Below are positions 36,977 through 46,578 of a stretch of 64,000 nucleotides of DNA, piece by piece. The DNA comes from Peribacillus frigoritolerans. GTDB taxonomy: Bacteria; Bacillota; Bacilli; Bacillales; DSM-1321. The translations under genes and the position numbers were made by a program. The notes under the pieces were generated by a model. That model had not been told where the DNA came from, did not search any database, and saw nothing but the letters and a program-made list of their open reading frames with translations. Position 1 is the first letter of the stretch. Each line of letters opens with the position of its first letter. The DNA lies in NCBI RefSeq assembly GCF_040250305.1, contig NZ_CP158190.1, positions 4,558,001-4,622,000 of the forward strand, in the 5' to 3' direction.

Positions 36977-37447
36977 TTGTATCCGAATGATTATTATTAT
37001 CGAGTAAACAACTGGGAACCTATTTTATATATGTTGCACCAAAGTTTATATGCTGAAGAAATGGTATGTGCTATGAGTAGTGAGCTTTTCCATATACCTG
37101 AAACCAAAGATTTAAAAGGAAGTCGCGAGATGCATAACCACTTAATCCCTGCTTCATATCACCGTGTAACCGCAGTGGGATCAGCCCAAAGGCTAAAAAA
37201 TGGTGAGCAACAGCAAACCATTATAGAAACAATGACAGCTTGTATAATAAACGCTGAAACCCAAGATAAAAAAGTAAGTGAAGGATTAAAAATAATGGAG
37301 GAAAATGCAAGACCTGAATATATAGCCTTTATTAAAGTGATTATCAAATGGCAAGAACAAGCAGAATCCTATTTAAATCAAGCAAAAGAAGCTTTACGAT
37401 CTATGGGGGTTTCATTTCCTGTTGGAAGTGAACAGCAGAATTATTAA
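36977..37447 (+). CDS. Hypothetical protein (156 aa), Tyr-rich N-terminus
   Basis: The best start is a TTG at 36977, 8 bases after GAGGAGAT; an ATG at 36938 gives 13 further residues. The protein begins YPNDYYYRVNNWEPILYML and has a helical C-terminal half (YIAFIKVIIKWQEQAESYLNQAKEALRSMG). No membrane segments, no cysteine motif. I do not recognise a family. The helical part suggests a ferritin-like or coat-associated helical bundle, which is conjecture. Close to the YjcZ-type gene but on the opposite strand. Confidence 0.55.
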   Translation: MYPNDYYYRVNNWEPILYMLHQSLYAEEMVCAMSSELFHIPETKDLKGSREMHNHLIPASYHRVTAVGSAQRLKNGEQQQTIIETMTACIINAETQDKKVSEGLKIMEENARPEYIAFIKVIIKWQEQAESYLNQAKEALRSMGVSFPVGSEQQNY

Positions 37448-37558
37448 TATATTATGATTCTACAAAAATCTTCAAACAAGTTATTTGAATTTTAAAACTT
37501 CAAACACATATACCCCCTTCCTAGTTTAGATGGGGTTTTCATTTCTAGCCCTTAACTA

Positions 37559-37605
37559 TCCTGCCCCTTTTCATAAGAAAAAGCTGCCTAAAGACAGCTC
37601 CAATC
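37559..37605. terminator. Degenerate terminator repeat before the MBL-fold gene
   Basis: AAAGCTGCC and GACAGCTCC form a partial stem after CCTGCCCC...CATAAG. Same degenerate unit as near 26000, 27420, 33320 and 46490. It lies directly after the stop codon of the minus-strand MBL gene. Confidence 0.55.
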
Positions 37606-37620
37606 TTAAGCAAAACCCAA

Positions 37621-38307
37621 TTATAAAGTGAATTTTCCACCATGATAACAAAAGTAATTTTCAGCTTCAAGATTTTTAATCTTTCTTAAAGACTGTTCTG
37701 CCTCCTCTACATTTAGACAAAAGTGTGGATTAGCAATGATCAATTCATGATTCTCTTTAATAGCTGCGTCACCTGTTATTACACTTTTTAAACTTGGAAA
37801 ATATAATGAAATATGCCCTGAGGTATGCCCTGGTGTTGCTACTACTCTACATTCGTTATCCAATATCAAATCACCATCATGTACCTTTTCATCAATTGAA
37901 ACATGCTTCAATTTCTTTAATTGTTGTATAAACCATTTACCGAATTCGATTTCTTGAATTGGCATATTTCCTAGCATTTCTTCGGCTTGAACCAATCTCT
38001 CTGACTTCATTTCACCACTAATATATTTTGATTCCACTTCACTGGCTATAATGTTAATCAAAGGATACTTTTCCTTGAAATCATATAAGGAACCTATATG
38101 ATCAATATCATAATGAGTAATGATTATATTCTTTAAATTCTTCATTTCATAACCACTTTTTATAATTTCATTTTCAATTAAAGGTAAAAATTCAGGATAC
38201 CCTGTATCGACCAAGGTTAGTTCATTCTTCAATATAATCAAGCTAGGATTAATGTGATTTTTTTGCCCATTAAATTCAAATTCAATTGGCAGTTCTATTA
38301 TCTTCAT
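37621..38307 (-). CDS. MBL-fold metallo-hydrolase (HYDIDH variant)
   Basis: A 228-residue metallo-beta-lactamase-fold protein with metal motif THYDIDHIG (H-x-D-x-D-H rather than H-x-H-x-D-H), ATPGHTSGHISLYF, ITGDA, and a final CYHGG. The replaced ligand is common in one Bacillus branch and probably keeps a two-metal site. Substrate unknown. AGGAGG lies 8 bases before the ATG. Confidence 0.87.
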   Translation of the reverse strand: MKIIELPIEFEFNGQKNHINPSLIILKNELTLVDTGYPEFLPLIENEIIKSGYEMKNLKNIIITHYDIDHIGSLYDFKEKYPLINIIASEVESKYISGEMKSERLVQAEEMLGNMPIQEIEFGKWFIQQLKKLKHVSIDEKVHDGDLILDNECRVVATPGHTSGHISLYFPSLKSVITGDAAIKENHELIIANPHFCLNVEEAEQSLRKIKNLEAENYFCYHGGKFTL

Positions 38308-38352
38308 TTTTTCTCCTCCTCACCTACTAAAGAGGTAATAGTAGCTCTCGTT

Positions 38353-38586
38353 TTAGTTCATTAAGAAACCCAGCATGGATACAAAGAAAAGAAATAATGA
38401 GACAACAACGTACCTCAAAAAACCTCCTTTTCTATCTTTTTGAGGTTCCTCTAATCCTGTTATTAACAAAATTGCCGCCAGAAACAACATAGAATATGGC
38501 ATCAACTCAACACTTCCAGTAATTAGCTGATATGCATATAAAGCGACTACAATTATTGCTAAGATGATTTTAACTATTTTCAACAA
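38353..38586 (-). CDS. Small membrane protein (DUF3953/YczI-like)
   Basis: About 77 residues with three predicted membrane helices (IVKIILAIIVVALYAYQLITG; SMLFLAAILLITGL; YVVVSLFLFFVSMLGFLMN) and the short loop EEPQKDRKGG. It matches the YczI-type membrane proteins of Bacilli. Two adjacent TTG codons (38586 and 38583) follow AAGGGG; an upstream TTG is less likely. Function unknown. Confidence 0.75.
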   Translation of the reverse strand: MLKIVKIILAIIVVALYAYQLITGSVELMPYSMLFLAAILLITGLEEPQKDRKGGFLRYVVVSLFLFFVSMLGFLMN

Positions 38587-38690
38587 TATATTTCCCCTTA
38601 AGTACAATTTTTTTTAATCATACCATTTAACACCTTTTCATTGTGTAGAAAATGGAAATTCCTTCATTCACTAACCCACTTTTCTGCACG

Positions 38691-38730
38691 AAAAAGCCGA
38701 CTGGTTTTTTAATAAAACCAATCGGCTATA
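38691..38730. terminator. Bidirectional terminator
   Basis: AGCCGACTGGTTTT (38695-38708) pairs with AAAACCAATCGGCT (38714-38727). It sits after the DUF2798 gene. Confidence 0.85.
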
Positions 38731-38753
38731 TGGGCTTTTAATTTATTTGAATG

Positions 38754-39251
38754 TTACGCATTTACTGCTTTACGGGCCTGGCTTGCATGTAATTTTTTCA
38801 TTGCAAATCTTGCTATCGGCTGTGCGATCAAAACTTCAACCCAAAATGCGATGAAAAAGTTACGTGGCCAGTCATAAAAGAACGTCTGAATCGGCTCCAA
38901 ACTAATTTCCCTCATGCCAATCCAAGATCCGATAACCGTCAGTAAAATGGACAGAATGGTTACGCTGAATAATATCGTGAATAACACTCTTGCATTAAAA
39001 CCGTCCGTAGGTTCAATAAACTTTTTTACGAGTTTATTAACTAGAGGATTTACAACAAGTGTTACTAATAAAATGACACAAATCCATACAAATGGAATTA
39101 CCCGTAAGGTTTCCAAATACACTTCTTTACTGAATCCAAATTTAAATCCCATAATAAGTGGTGCGATAATGTTGACTGAAAGTATTGATATAATCGCTAA
39201 GAATAATACAAAGTCTTTTCCATTTCGCGGTAATCTTGTTTCATCGTGCAT
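38754..39251 (-). CDS. DUF2798 membrane protein
   Basis: A 165-residue protein with four membrane helices: two DUF2798-like repeats (FVLFLAIISILSVNIIAPLIMGFKFG ... VNPLVNKLVKKFIEP; LFTILFSVTILSILLTVIGS ... WPRNFFIAFWVEVLIAQPIARFAMKK). Family function unknown. The ATG follows GGGGATGATC, a moderate ribosome site. Confidence 0.85.
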   Translation of the reverse strand: MHDETRLPRNGKDFVLFLAIISILSVNIIAPLIMGFKFGFSKEVYLETLRVIPFVWICVILLVTLVVNPLVNKLVKKFIEPTDGFNARVLFTILFSVTILSILLTVIGSWIGMREISLEPIQTFFYDWPRNFFIAFWVEVLIAQPIARFAMKKLHASQARKAVNA

Positions 39252-39658
39252 ATGATCATCCCCATTAAAAATATTTCAGATGGCAGACGTATCGTGAGAC
39301 ATATATTTTTGGTCAATAAAAAAGACCAATATCTCTACACACTGATATAACAATTTTAGCACCTTTTTTTAATGAAATTCAAGGCTTAATATTAGCTATC
39401 CTGCACCATAAAAAGTCTGCCGCAGTAACCTTACTTACTGCAAACAAATCACAAGACAGCAGGACACATATACCCCGATTCAGTTAATTACAAAAATTCA
39501 CTTGATATTCTTTTAGTTAAAAAGCACAAAATAATATCTGAAATTTCACACTTCTTCTAATGATTCTTAAATGCGAAACCTGTATACTTTTCTCATGTTA
39601 GTTTTTGTCACATCAACAGGCATATCATATAACACTATGAATAGGAGTTGAGTGTAAA
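39252..39658. other. Intergenic region upstream of the NCS1 permease
   Basis: About 400 AT-rich bases. A weak terminator-like stretch (AAAAGTCTGCCGCAGTAACC near 39410) belongs to the degenerate repeat family. No riboswitch fold or gene is recognisable. The permease leader must begin in the last 150 bases. Confidence 0.4.
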
Positions 39659-41062
39659 TTGTCTACATATCTAGAAAGTCATGCTTTAGAAGAGGCGGAG
39701 TTCCACCATGTTGCGGATTTGGATGAATCTTTGAAGCCGAGATCAAAAGAAGATAGGACGGTTGGCCCGATATCCTATACATTCATGTGGATTGGAGACG
39801 GCGTCAATTTAGGGAATATGACACTTGGGGCCAGCTTGGTCGTAGCGGGAACCGCAACGTTGAATATCATTCAGACTTTTGCTGCAGCTGCCATAGCCAT
39901 CGCCATCATTTCCGTGATTTTCGCTTTAAATGATAGGATTGGATACAGGACGGGTATTCCCTATGTTGTTCAGCTCAGAATGTCCTTCGGGATGAAAGGT
40001 TCCATTATATCATCACTTTTGCGCGGTATTCCGGCCATCATCTGGTACGGTTTTCAAAGTTGGATCGGCGGTACCGCTTTAAATGAAATCGTGAAGGTCA
40101 TTACGGGTGGTGCATTTGATAATGCCGTCATTTGCTTTGTCGTGATTCAATTGGTGCAAATTGTACTTTCGCTGTATGGCTTCCATGCCATCAAATGGGT
40201 GGAAATGCTTGCATCCATCGTTATCATGCTAGCGCTAGTCTATGTATTTGGCATTCTGCTTACATCACATAGCGAGGTCATCGCGGAAAAATGGGTGCAC
40301 GCTGAAGGCTCATGGGGCCTGCCGTTCTTTGCTTTCATCATGATGTTTTTAGGAAATTATGCGGCTATCTTTTTAAGCGCAGGAGACTATTCAAGAGAGC
40401 TTAAGTCTGGCATCAGTGATGCAAAACGAGGGTTTTTATACTTTTCGCCCATTTTACTAGCATACGGTTTCGTACTGACTATCGGTGTAATGCTTGCTTC
40501 CGCTACCGGCATTTCCAATCCAGTTAAGGCGTTTGCAATTGTCGTGGATAATCCTTATATCACTGTAGGCGTTTCAGCATTTATCGTCATAGGTGCAATT
40601 GCGGTAAATATGGTTGCCAATATCATTCCGCCAACATATGTCATTACTTTGCTTACAAAGTTGAAATATAAGGTTGCCGTTATCATAACCGGAATTCTTG
40701 CCTTTTGCTCATTCCCTTGGGTGCTTGTACAGGATTCTTCGGCGAAGGGCCTCGGTTTGTTCATTCTGATTTATTCCGCATTTTTGGGTCCGATCGTTTC
40801 GATTTTATTAGTCGAGTATTATATATTAAGAAAGCAAAAAATGAATGTTGCCGATTTATACAAAGAGGATGGGCCATTTGCAGGATATAATCCATGCGCG
40901 CTGCTCGCCATGCTTATCGGCGCCGGCGCTGCCTTTATAAAAGTCGAGCTGGCCTGGATCATCGGCGTTGTTGTGGCGGGCATTGCCTATATTATTCTGA
41001 TGAAGTTCGCCTTTAAGGATTCTAGTTTCAAAAAGGGGACGATATTCGAGAATGAGTTTTAA
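39659..41062 (+). CDS. NCS1 family nucleobase/allantoin-type permease
   Basis: A 467-residue, 12-TM secondary transporter. It has PISYTFMWIGDGVNLGNMTLGASL near the N-terminus, FGMKGSIISSLLRGIPAIIWYGFQSWIGGTAL (a helix-3 block with the GFQSWIGG motif), FLSAGDYSR, and NMVANIIPPTY. NCS1 proteins import cytosine, uracil, allantoin, hydantoins or vitamins, coupled to Na+ or H+; the substrate cannot be fixed here. TTG start after TAGGAG. Single gene with its own terminator. Confidence 0.9.
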   Translation: MSTYLESHALEEAEFHHVADLDESLKPRSKEDRTVGPISYTFMWIGDGVNLGNMTLGASLVVAGTATLNIIQTFAAAAIAIAIISVIFALNDRIGYRTGIPYVVQLRMSFGMKGSIISSLLRGIPAIIWYGFQSWIGGTALNEIVKVITGGAFDNAVICFVVIQLVQIVLSLYGFHAIKWVEMLASIVIMLALVYVFGILLTSHSEVIAEKWVHAEGSWGLPFFAFIMMFLGNYAAIFLSAGDYSRELKSGISDAKRGFLYFSPILLAYGFVLTIGVMLASATGISNPVKAFAIVVDNPYITVGVSAFIVIGAIAVNMVANIIPPTYVITLLTKLKYKVAVIITGILAFCSFPWVLVQDSSAKGLGLFILIYSAFLGPIVSILLVEYYILRKQKMNVADLYKEDGPFAGYNPCALLAMLIGAGAAFIKVELAWIIGVVVAGIAYIILMKFAFKDSSFKKGTIFENEF

Positions 41063-41070
41063 CTTATTGA

Positions 41071-41106
41071 AAGGGATACTACTCAAGATGGCAGTATCCC
41101 TTTTTT
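41071..41106. terminator. Terminator of the NCS1 permease gene
   Basis: GGGATACT (41073-41080) pairs with AGTATCCC (41093-41100), with AA on the left and TTTTTT on the right. Confidence 0.88.
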
Positions 41107-41120
41107 AAGTAAGGTTGATT

Positions 41121-41570
41121 TCAGGAATTATACATTTGACCATTTTTGTAAGTGAATGTATGGTTTCCTTCTTTTTTCAATAAAACCGGCATGTACTGTG
41201 CGACCATTTCAGCAATTCCGAGATTAAGTGGATGAAATATCCAATCAATGGATTTCCAATCAAGAATGCCTTCCCGCGTTTTTTTCGGTGTTTCATATAT
41301 TAAATCCTCATCAGCCATATACAAATATACATATATTCCATCCAATTCACCTTCTGGAGTCTCCCAGGTTACCGTTCCTTTAGAAAAAAAGGTCTCTACC
41401 TCTATCCCCGTTTCCTCAAATACCTCACGCCGTGCACCAATATCAGGTGTTTCACCTTTCTCGATTTTGCCCCCCACCCCGTTCCAAACACCCATAATCG
41501 GAGCTTTCTCCCGGTTAAGCATGAGAAGTTCATTATTCTTCTTTACAAAACAGACTGTATACTTAAACAT
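41121..41570 (-). CDS. Nudix hydrolase (8-oxo-dGTP diphosphatase-like)
   Basis: A 149-residue MutT-like enzyme. The Nudix box is complete at residues 34-56 (GKIEKGETPDIGARREVFEETGI). VWNGVGGKIE before it is typical of 8-oxo-dGTP/nucleotide-pool sanitisers in Bacilli. A C-terminal tail (KKEGNHTFTYKNGQMYN) is weakly conserved. Followed at 41593 by a small membrane protein gene in the same direction. Confidence 0.9.
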   Translation of the reverse strand: MFKYTVCFVKKNNELLMLNREKAPIMGVWNGVGGKIEKGETPDIGARREVFEETGIEVETFFSKGTVTWETPEGELDGIYVYLYMADEDLIYETPKKTREGILDWKSIDWIFHPLNLGIAEMVAQYMPVLLKKEGNHTFTYKNGQMYNS

Positions 41571-41592
41571 TTATTAAGTGACCCCTTTATCG

Positions 41593-41919
41593 TTAATTAA
41601 CCCCACACATGGCTGTGACGAATGTGGACCATAGAGAGGTCGCTGTACCAATCATACAAATTACAGCTAGATAAATCCCGAATTTATCTTTTTGGATTTT
41701 TTGTTTTTTATAAAATAGGAATGTCAATGAGAGTGCAGCTAAATATAGAAAAATACTTAACCCTGTTAATCCGGTCAAGTAATATATAGGCGATATCTCC
41801 ACTATAGTTCGGTCCATATAATAGGAAAGATCCTGACCATATATCCCTAATACTGTCGCTAAAACAAAACTGCCCACTATTAAAACATTGGCTAATCTCA
41901 AATCATCTGCCTCAAGCAA
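41593..41919 (-). CDS. Small membrane protein (about 100 aa)
   Basis: Three membrane helices (NVLIVGSFVLATVLGIYG; IYYLTGLTGLSIFLYLAALSLTFLFY; FGIYLAVICMIGTATSLWSTFVTAMCG) with a short extracellular loop. I do not recognise the family. Start uncertain: TTG at 41919 or TTG at 41901 after GAGGCAGATGA. It lies just upstream of the Nudix gene (22 bases apart), which could be cotranscribed. Confidence 0.6.
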   Translation of the reverse strand: MLEADDLRLANVLIVGSFVLATVLGIYGQDLSYYMDRTIVEISPIYYLTGLTGLSIFLYLAALSLTFLFYKKQKIQKDKFGIYLAVICMIGTATSLWSTFVTAMCGVN

Positions 41920-42035
41920 TAAATTATTAACACACTCTCAAATTTTAACAATGAATAAAGAATCCGTAAACGCTCTCGACAATGTATGAGCGCACTACCC
42001 ATTAGTTCCAATTCTTCTATTAGCGCAAAATAATT

Positions 42036-42430
42036 ACTTCACTCGTGAGTTTGGGCGATATATTTGTGAGTTTGATTGATATATACGAGAGTTTGGGCGA
42101 TAAACTCGTGAATTTGAGCGATATATTCGAAAGTTTGAGCGATATATACGAGAGTTTGGACGATATACACGTTAATTTACACTATTTACTCGTACTTTGC
42201 TCTGTTTTACTCATGAATTCGCACTTTACTCGTGAGTTTAAGCTATTTACTCGCGAATTAGCATTATTTACTCGTGAGTTTTGCTGTTTTACTCGCGAAT
42301 TTGCACTATTTACTCGTGAATTCGCACTTTACTCGTGAGTTTAAGCTATTTACTCGTGAATTCGCACTTTACTCGTGAATTCGCACTTTACTCGTGAATT
42401 TACGCTATTTACTCGTGAATTCATATTTTC
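42036..42430. repeat. Tandem repeat array (19-21-bp units)
   Basis: The left half repeats a 21-bp unit of the type GAGAGTTTGGGCGATATATAC, about seven copies. The right half repeats ACTCGTGAATTCGCACTTT-type units of 19-21 bp, more than ten copies. The two halves share ACTCGTGA-like cores. The plus-strand frame 42045-42338 encodes degenerate heptapeptides but has no ribosome site, so it is not a gene. It separates the small membrane protein gene from the P450 operon. Confidence 0.93.
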
Positions 42431-42438
42431 ATAAAAAA

Positions 42439-42467
42439 AGCAGCGATTCCCTTAAGGATCGCTGCTC
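42439..42467 (-). terminator. P450 gene terminator
   Basis: AGCAGCGAT (42439-42447) pairs with ATCGCTGCT (42458-42466). On the minus strand the stem is followed by TTTTTTTATG. Confidence 0.88.
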
Positions 42468-42474
42468 CTCCTAT

Positions 42475-45400
42475 TTATGCTCCTGCCCAAACATCTTTCG
42501 CATATCTGCCATTCTCCTCTAATGATTGCAGCCATTCTGTGGCTTCTTCTCTCTGTGTTTGATAGATATGCATATAGCTGTCAATTATGGTTCGTTCAAC
42601 ATCTGGCGCCATTTTGCTTCCGTCTCCGCAGATGTATAGGTGTCCTCCTTCTTCTTTTAATAAAGGAAGGATGTCATGAGCGTTTTCCGCTAATCGGTTC
42701 TGGACATATGTTTTTTCTTGACCGGGACATCTGGAGTAAGCGGTGTGCAGTGTTACAAGTCCCTCTTGTTCGGCTTGGACGAGTTCTTCTTGATAGAGGT
42801 AATCGTGTTCCGGATTACGGCATCCAAAGTAGAGGTGGGCCGTCCCTAGCGTTTCACCTTTTTCTTTTAAAGCGCGACGTGACTGTATGAATCCCCTGAA
42901 TGGTGCAATGCCTGTTCCAGGGCCGATCATGATGATTGGTTTTTCTGTTTGCTTTGGAAGCTGGAAGTTGGATTGCGGCGTATTGATAAAGCAGGCTATT
43001 TTGTCTCCTAGGGAGCGTTCTGCCAAATAATTCGATGCAATTCCTTTGTATTCCCCGTTGCCGCTCAAAGCTTCTCCACGGACGACGCTCACGGTGATGC
43101 TTGCTTCTCCTTCGTTGTGGAGTGGTGAGCTTGAGATGGAGTAGTATCTTGCTTTTAAAGGTGGCAGTAGAGCCAGGAAACGTTCAAACGGGATTTCACA
43201 TGCAAGATACTTTTCGATTAGGTCAAGCATGGTTATGCGCTTGTTCAGGATTTCTTGTTTATAGGTATTGTTCAAAAGAAGATCTTCAAGTTCTTTTACA
43301 TGTGGAGGACATACCGTATGAGTGGCAAGCGCCCGTATTTGAGACCGGGTGGCGGGTTCTTGGAACTCCACATGGTTTGATAGTAACTCTTCCAGTTTTA
43401 CCGGTTTTCCTGTAGGAAGATGGGCAGCTTTTCCGAAATCCCCAGTCAGATTCACATAATCTTGGCCGTTTAGGTTAAATCGACTGAGCACTCGCTCGAC
43501 AAGTTCCGCTGGATTTTGCGGAAGCACCCCGAGATGATCGCCTTCCTGATAATGTATTCCCTCTGGCAGCGTTAATTCTATATGCCGTGTACTTCTTCCG
43601 CTAACTTCATGTTGTAATTCAGTATTCCTTTTTACAATGGATGTAAACGCATGATGGGTGCGGGCAAGCGGTGTGCCGCTCACATCACTTACGAAGTTCA
43701 TCGTAATCGAGCTGACTACCCGATCACTCTTATTCACTTTAATGTTCAGGGTTTCGGCAAGTTTCGGCCAAAGGGCTTCTGACCATTTCTCGTAATCCCC
43801 TTCAAAGTCATCGCTTGCATCCCCATAGCCTGTTTCTGACAGCCGCACTGCTCCTTTTTGTTCCAGCCGCTCATCAATGAAAATTGGAATGCGTTGGTAC
43901 GTATTGGCCCAATTGCGGTCCCCACAGCCGAAAATCGCATAGTGAACACCATCCAATGAGCCATCATGGCTTTCCTTCAGCCATGAAACGAAGTCACCTG
44001 CATTATCAGGGGGATTTCCATTATAAGATGCCGAGACTATGAGAACAGCTCCTTCTTGGGGAAGCCGATCGGTGTAATCATTCAAAGGGGCAACCTCGGC
44101 ATGGAAGCCTTGCCGCTTCCCTGTTTCGGCAAGGTCCCGAGCAATCCCTTCCGCTGTTCCCATGTTTGATCCAAACAGGACGAGTAATGGTGTTCCATGT
44201 ACTGATTCGATTGGAGATACCGCGGCTCCTTTTTCCGGAGACTTTGGTTCTGAAGAAGCAACGGTAAACGACATCGCCGGCTTCCTCGGTGAAACGCGCA
44301 TGGTCAATCCGTCCGGTTTAAGAGTCAATGTTTCTTTAACATCCAATTGATATTCTTCATGATCGATCAAGTCAAAGTGCTGTAAAACCATGCCAAGCAC
44401 CAGTGTCGCTTCATGAAGCGCAAACTGCTGTCCGATACAGGCGCGCTGCCCGTTTCCAAATGGTTTATACGCATGATAAGGGATGGACTCCAAATCCTCG
44501 AACCGCTCTGGAGTGAACGATTCAACGTCATCACCCCAAACGGATGGATCACGGTGAAGCTCGGGAATAAGCAGCGAGAACACATCATCTTTCTTCACAT
44601 TATATTTTCCATCCAGCATGGTATCTTCTTTCGCATAAACGGAAAACGCCGGAGCTGTCGGCCACAGACGGAGCGTTTCATTCAGCACCATCCGGACATA
44701 TTTCAGCTTTTTCACTTGTTTGTAATCAGGAACATCATCACCCAGCACTTCATCGACTTCCTGCTGCGCTTTTTTTAACTTGTCTCTGTTATTCATGAGG
44801 AAATAGATGGCGAACGATAGGAGACCGCTCGTCGTTTCATGTCCAGCTATTAAAAAGGTAATGATTTGGAAACGAATATTTTCATCATCCAGTGATGCGC
44901 CCGTTTCAGGATCGACCCCTTTCAACATATGGGAAAGAAGGTCATCTTCTCCGTGATCACCATTTTGTTTTCGGTCAGCAATCAATTCATCCACTAGAGA
45001 GAACATATATTGAATGTCTTCCCTGAATTGTTTTTTGGATTTGATCATCAGTTTATCTTGGATGCCAAGTCGCTGCGTTTGGCTCATCGCTTCATCCAAC
45101 GCACGCACCATACTGTTGACAAAAGGATGGGTGGTCTCCCGATAAAAACTGTTAAAGCGGTAATTGAACCCGCATAGTCCAATCGTATCCAATGTCAATC
45201 GTGTCATATCTTCAGGAACATCTATCTCATCAGCCGGATTCAGGCGAGCCCATTTTTGAATGAGTTGGGTAGCAAGATCCACCATTTTAGCATGATAGCC
45301 CTTCATTGCCTGCTGGCTAAAGCTGGGCAGCAAGATGTTATGGGCCTTTTTCCAATTCGGTTCCTTCGTTTCACTTGTGAAAAGACCGTCGCCGCCAAAC

Positions 45401-45645
45401 GCCCTCACTTTCTGCAAGGCTGGACCGACCTTCTTATCAAATTTTTTTTCATCACATATTTCTTTAGCGAGGTCAGCACTGGATACGAATGTAGTGATTC
45501 GACCCGGAAATTGAAACTGAAAAATCGGCCCAAGTTCTCGTGCCAGCTTCATGAAAGACTGAAGCGGCTTATCCTTATCAATGATAGGCAGGCTGCCTAG
45601 GGGGCCATATGTCTTTGGCTGTGGAAACTGAGTTGTGTTTTCCAT
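42475..45645 (-). CDS. cyp102A: Self-sufficient cytochrome P450/NADPH reductase (CYP102A, BM3-like)
   Basis: A 1056-residue fusion that hydroxylates long-chain fatty acids with NADPH and O2. Heme domain (about 1-470): I-helix AGHETTSG (267-274), E323-x-x-R326, and heme Cys403 in [12 protein letters not shown]. Then an FMN flavodoxin domain (from about 490, [16 protein letters not shown]) and a FAD/NADPH ferredoxin-reductase domain ([33 protein letters not shown], ending KDVWAGA). Position 89 is Phe, as in BM3 Phe87; the Arg47 equivalent is kept, and the Tyr51 equivalent is Phe53. A palindromic operator lies 34 bases upstream and a TetR gene follows upstream in the same direction, as in the FatR arrangement of B. 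subtilis. Confidence 0.97.
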   Translation of the reverse strand: MENTTQFPQPKTYGPLGSLPIIDKDKPLQSFMKLARELGPIFQFQFPGRITTFVSSADLAKEICDEKKFDKKVGPALQKVRAFGGDGLFTSETKEPNWKKAHNILLPSFSQQAMKGYHAKMVDLATQLIQKWARLNPADEIDVPEDMTRLTLDTIGLCGFNYRFNSFYRETTHPFVNSMVRALDEAMSQTQRLGIQDKLMIKSKKQFREDIQYMFSLVDELIADRKQNGDHGEDDLLSHMLKGVDPETGASLDDENIRFQIITFLIAGHETTSGLLSFAIYFLMNNRDKLKKAQQEVDEVLGDDVPDYKQVKKLKYVRMVLNETLRLWPTAPAFSVYAKEDTMLDGKYNVKKDDVFSLLIPELHRDPSVWGDDVESFTPERFEDLESIPYHAYKPFGNGQRACIGQQFALHEATLVLGMVLQHFDLIDHEEYQLDVKETLTLKPDGLTMRVSPRKPAMSFTVASSEPKSPEKGAAVSPIESVHGTPLLVLFGSNMGTAEGIARDLAETGKRQGFHAEVAPLNDYTDRLPQEGAVLIVSASYNGNPPDNAGDFVSWLKESHDGSLDGVHYAIFGCGDRNWANTYQRIPIFIDERLEQKGAVRLSETGYGDASDDFEGDYEKWSEALWPKLAETLNIKVNKSDRVVSSITMNFVSDVSGTPLARTHHAFTSIVKRNTELQHEVSGRSTRHIELTLPEGIHYQEGDHLGVLPQNPAELVERVLSRFNLNGQDYVNLTGDFGKAAHLPTGKPVKLEELLSNHVEFQEPATRSQIRALATHTVCPPHVKELEDLLLNNTYKQEILNKRITMLDLIEKYLACEIPFERFLALLPPLKARYYSISSSPLHNEGEASITVSVVRGEALSGNGEYKGIASNYLAERSLGDKIACFINTPQSNFQLPKQTEKPIIMIGPGTGIAPFRGFIQSRRALKEKGETLGTAHLYFGCRNPEHDYLYQEELVQAEQEGLVTLHTAYSRCPGQEKTYVQNRLAENAHDILPLLKEEGGHLYICGDGSKMAPDVERTIIDSYMHIYQTQREEATEWLQSLEENGRYAKDVWAGA

Positions 45646-45678
45646 TTTATTAGCACCTCTTTACAATAGTTCAGAATG

Positions 45679-45698
45679 CGGAATGAACGTTCATTCCG
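45679..45698. promoter_or_regulatory. FatR-like operator upstream of the P450 gene
   Basis: A perfect 20-bp palindrome, CGGAATGAACGTTCATTCCG, in the gap between the TetR gene and the P450 gene. It is near-identical to the element upstream of the TetR gene. Confidence 0.85.
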
Positions 45699-45717
45699 TT
45701 TAAATGTTAAAAGTATC

Positions 45718-46293
45718 TCAAGCGTGCAATCGCACTGCATCCCAAAAGCTTTCTTCCACATCTGCCAAAAGTTTTGGGTCAGCTTCTAACTCCCCGATGC
45801 GAACAAGTCGCTCAAGCTCAAGAAAAGCTCCGTAAATGATGGCAATCAAAGCTGAAGAAGGAAGCTCCTTAATTTCTTTTTTCTCTTTTCCTGAATCAAA
45901 GAAATTTTTAAATATATTCAATAGCCCTTGAAAGCTAGCATGACTATCTTCATTTAAAAAATGGGCTCCACTATGTATTTTAATAAAATAAAGAGCTTGG
46001 TCCTGCTCAGTTGTAAAGTGAACCATCGATTTAAAAATATGATGAAACTGATTGCGAATTGAATCATCATGAGGAAATCCATTCTTGACCGTTTCAGTGA
46101 AAATATCCAAGTACTCTTGAAAGATCTTGTTGCCCAGCACTTCCTTATTCTCGAAATAACGATAAATGGTACCCGCTCCAACTCCTGCCGATGCAGCAAT
46201 CATCGGAATCGTCGTCGCATCATACCCCCGTTCTGCAAAAAGCTCTAAAGCGCTGGTTACTATACTGTCTCGTTTATTTGCTGCCGTGATCAT
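45718..46293 (-). CDS. TetR family regulator (FatR-like)
   Basis: A 191-residue repressor. N-terminal helix-turn-helix: RDSIVTSALELFAERGYDATTIPMIAASAGVGAGTIYRYFENKEVLGNKIF (residues 8-58). The C-terminal effector domain (FHHIFKSMVHFTTEQDQALYFIKIHSGAHFLN) resembles FatR/BscR-type proteins that release DNA when bound to long-chain fatty acids or acyl-CoA. Palindromic operators flank the gene, one ahead of its own start and one ahead of the P450 gene, so it probably represses both. Confidence 0.92.
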   Translation of the reverse strand: MITAANKRDSIVTSALELFAERGYDATTIPMIAASAGVGAGTIYRYFENKEVLGNKIFQEYLDIFTETVKNGFPHDDSIRNQFHHIFKSMVHFTTEQDQALYFIKIHSGAHFLNEDSHASFQGLLNIFKNFFDSGKEKKEIKELPSSALIAIIYGAFLELERLVRIGELEADPKLLADVEESFWDAVRLHA

Positions 46294-46320
46294 AATGATC
46301 CCCCCTTTTAATCAAGGTGC

Positions 46321-46338
46321 GGAATGAATGTTCATTCC
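46321..46338. promoter_or_regulatory. FatR-like operator upstream of the TetR gene
   Basis: GGAATGAA (46321-46328) and TTCATTCC (46331-46338) form a perfect inverted repeat (18 bp including the two central bases). It differs from the operator at 45679 mainly in its centre. Confidence 0.85.
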
Positions 46339-46489
46339 TTTAATGCAAGTGTAAACCCAATAAAATCCAATCTCAATCGCGCATACTACCCATATTTTGT
46401 GAATTTTTTTTTAACGGAGGGGGATAAAAGGCTGAAAGTATTTCTTTTTAAGGAATTAAATGGTATGACGTACTATCATTCGCCCCATA

Positions 46490-46520
46490 AGAAAAAGAGC
46501 TGATAGTCACAGCTCTTCCA
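46490..46520 (-). terminator. Terminator after the MazG-like gene
   Basis: On the minus strand AAGAGCTGTG pairs partly with ATCAGCTCTT, followed by TTTC. Degenerate repeat type (CCCCATAAG...). Confidence 0.65.
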
Positions 46521-46578
46521 CTGGTTTACTGAAATTAAGTATGCAAACTTCTTGTTCATCTATTAAATGAGAAGAAAC

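Noticed and set aside
42045..42338. 97-codon open frame over the tandem repeats
   Set aside because: It is a by-product of units whose length is a multiple of three; no ribosome site and no repeat-protein family recognised.
43101..43415. 104-codon plus-strand frame inside the P450 gene
   Set aside because: A shadow of the reductase-coding strand; several other plus-strand frames inside that gene are rejected for the same reason.
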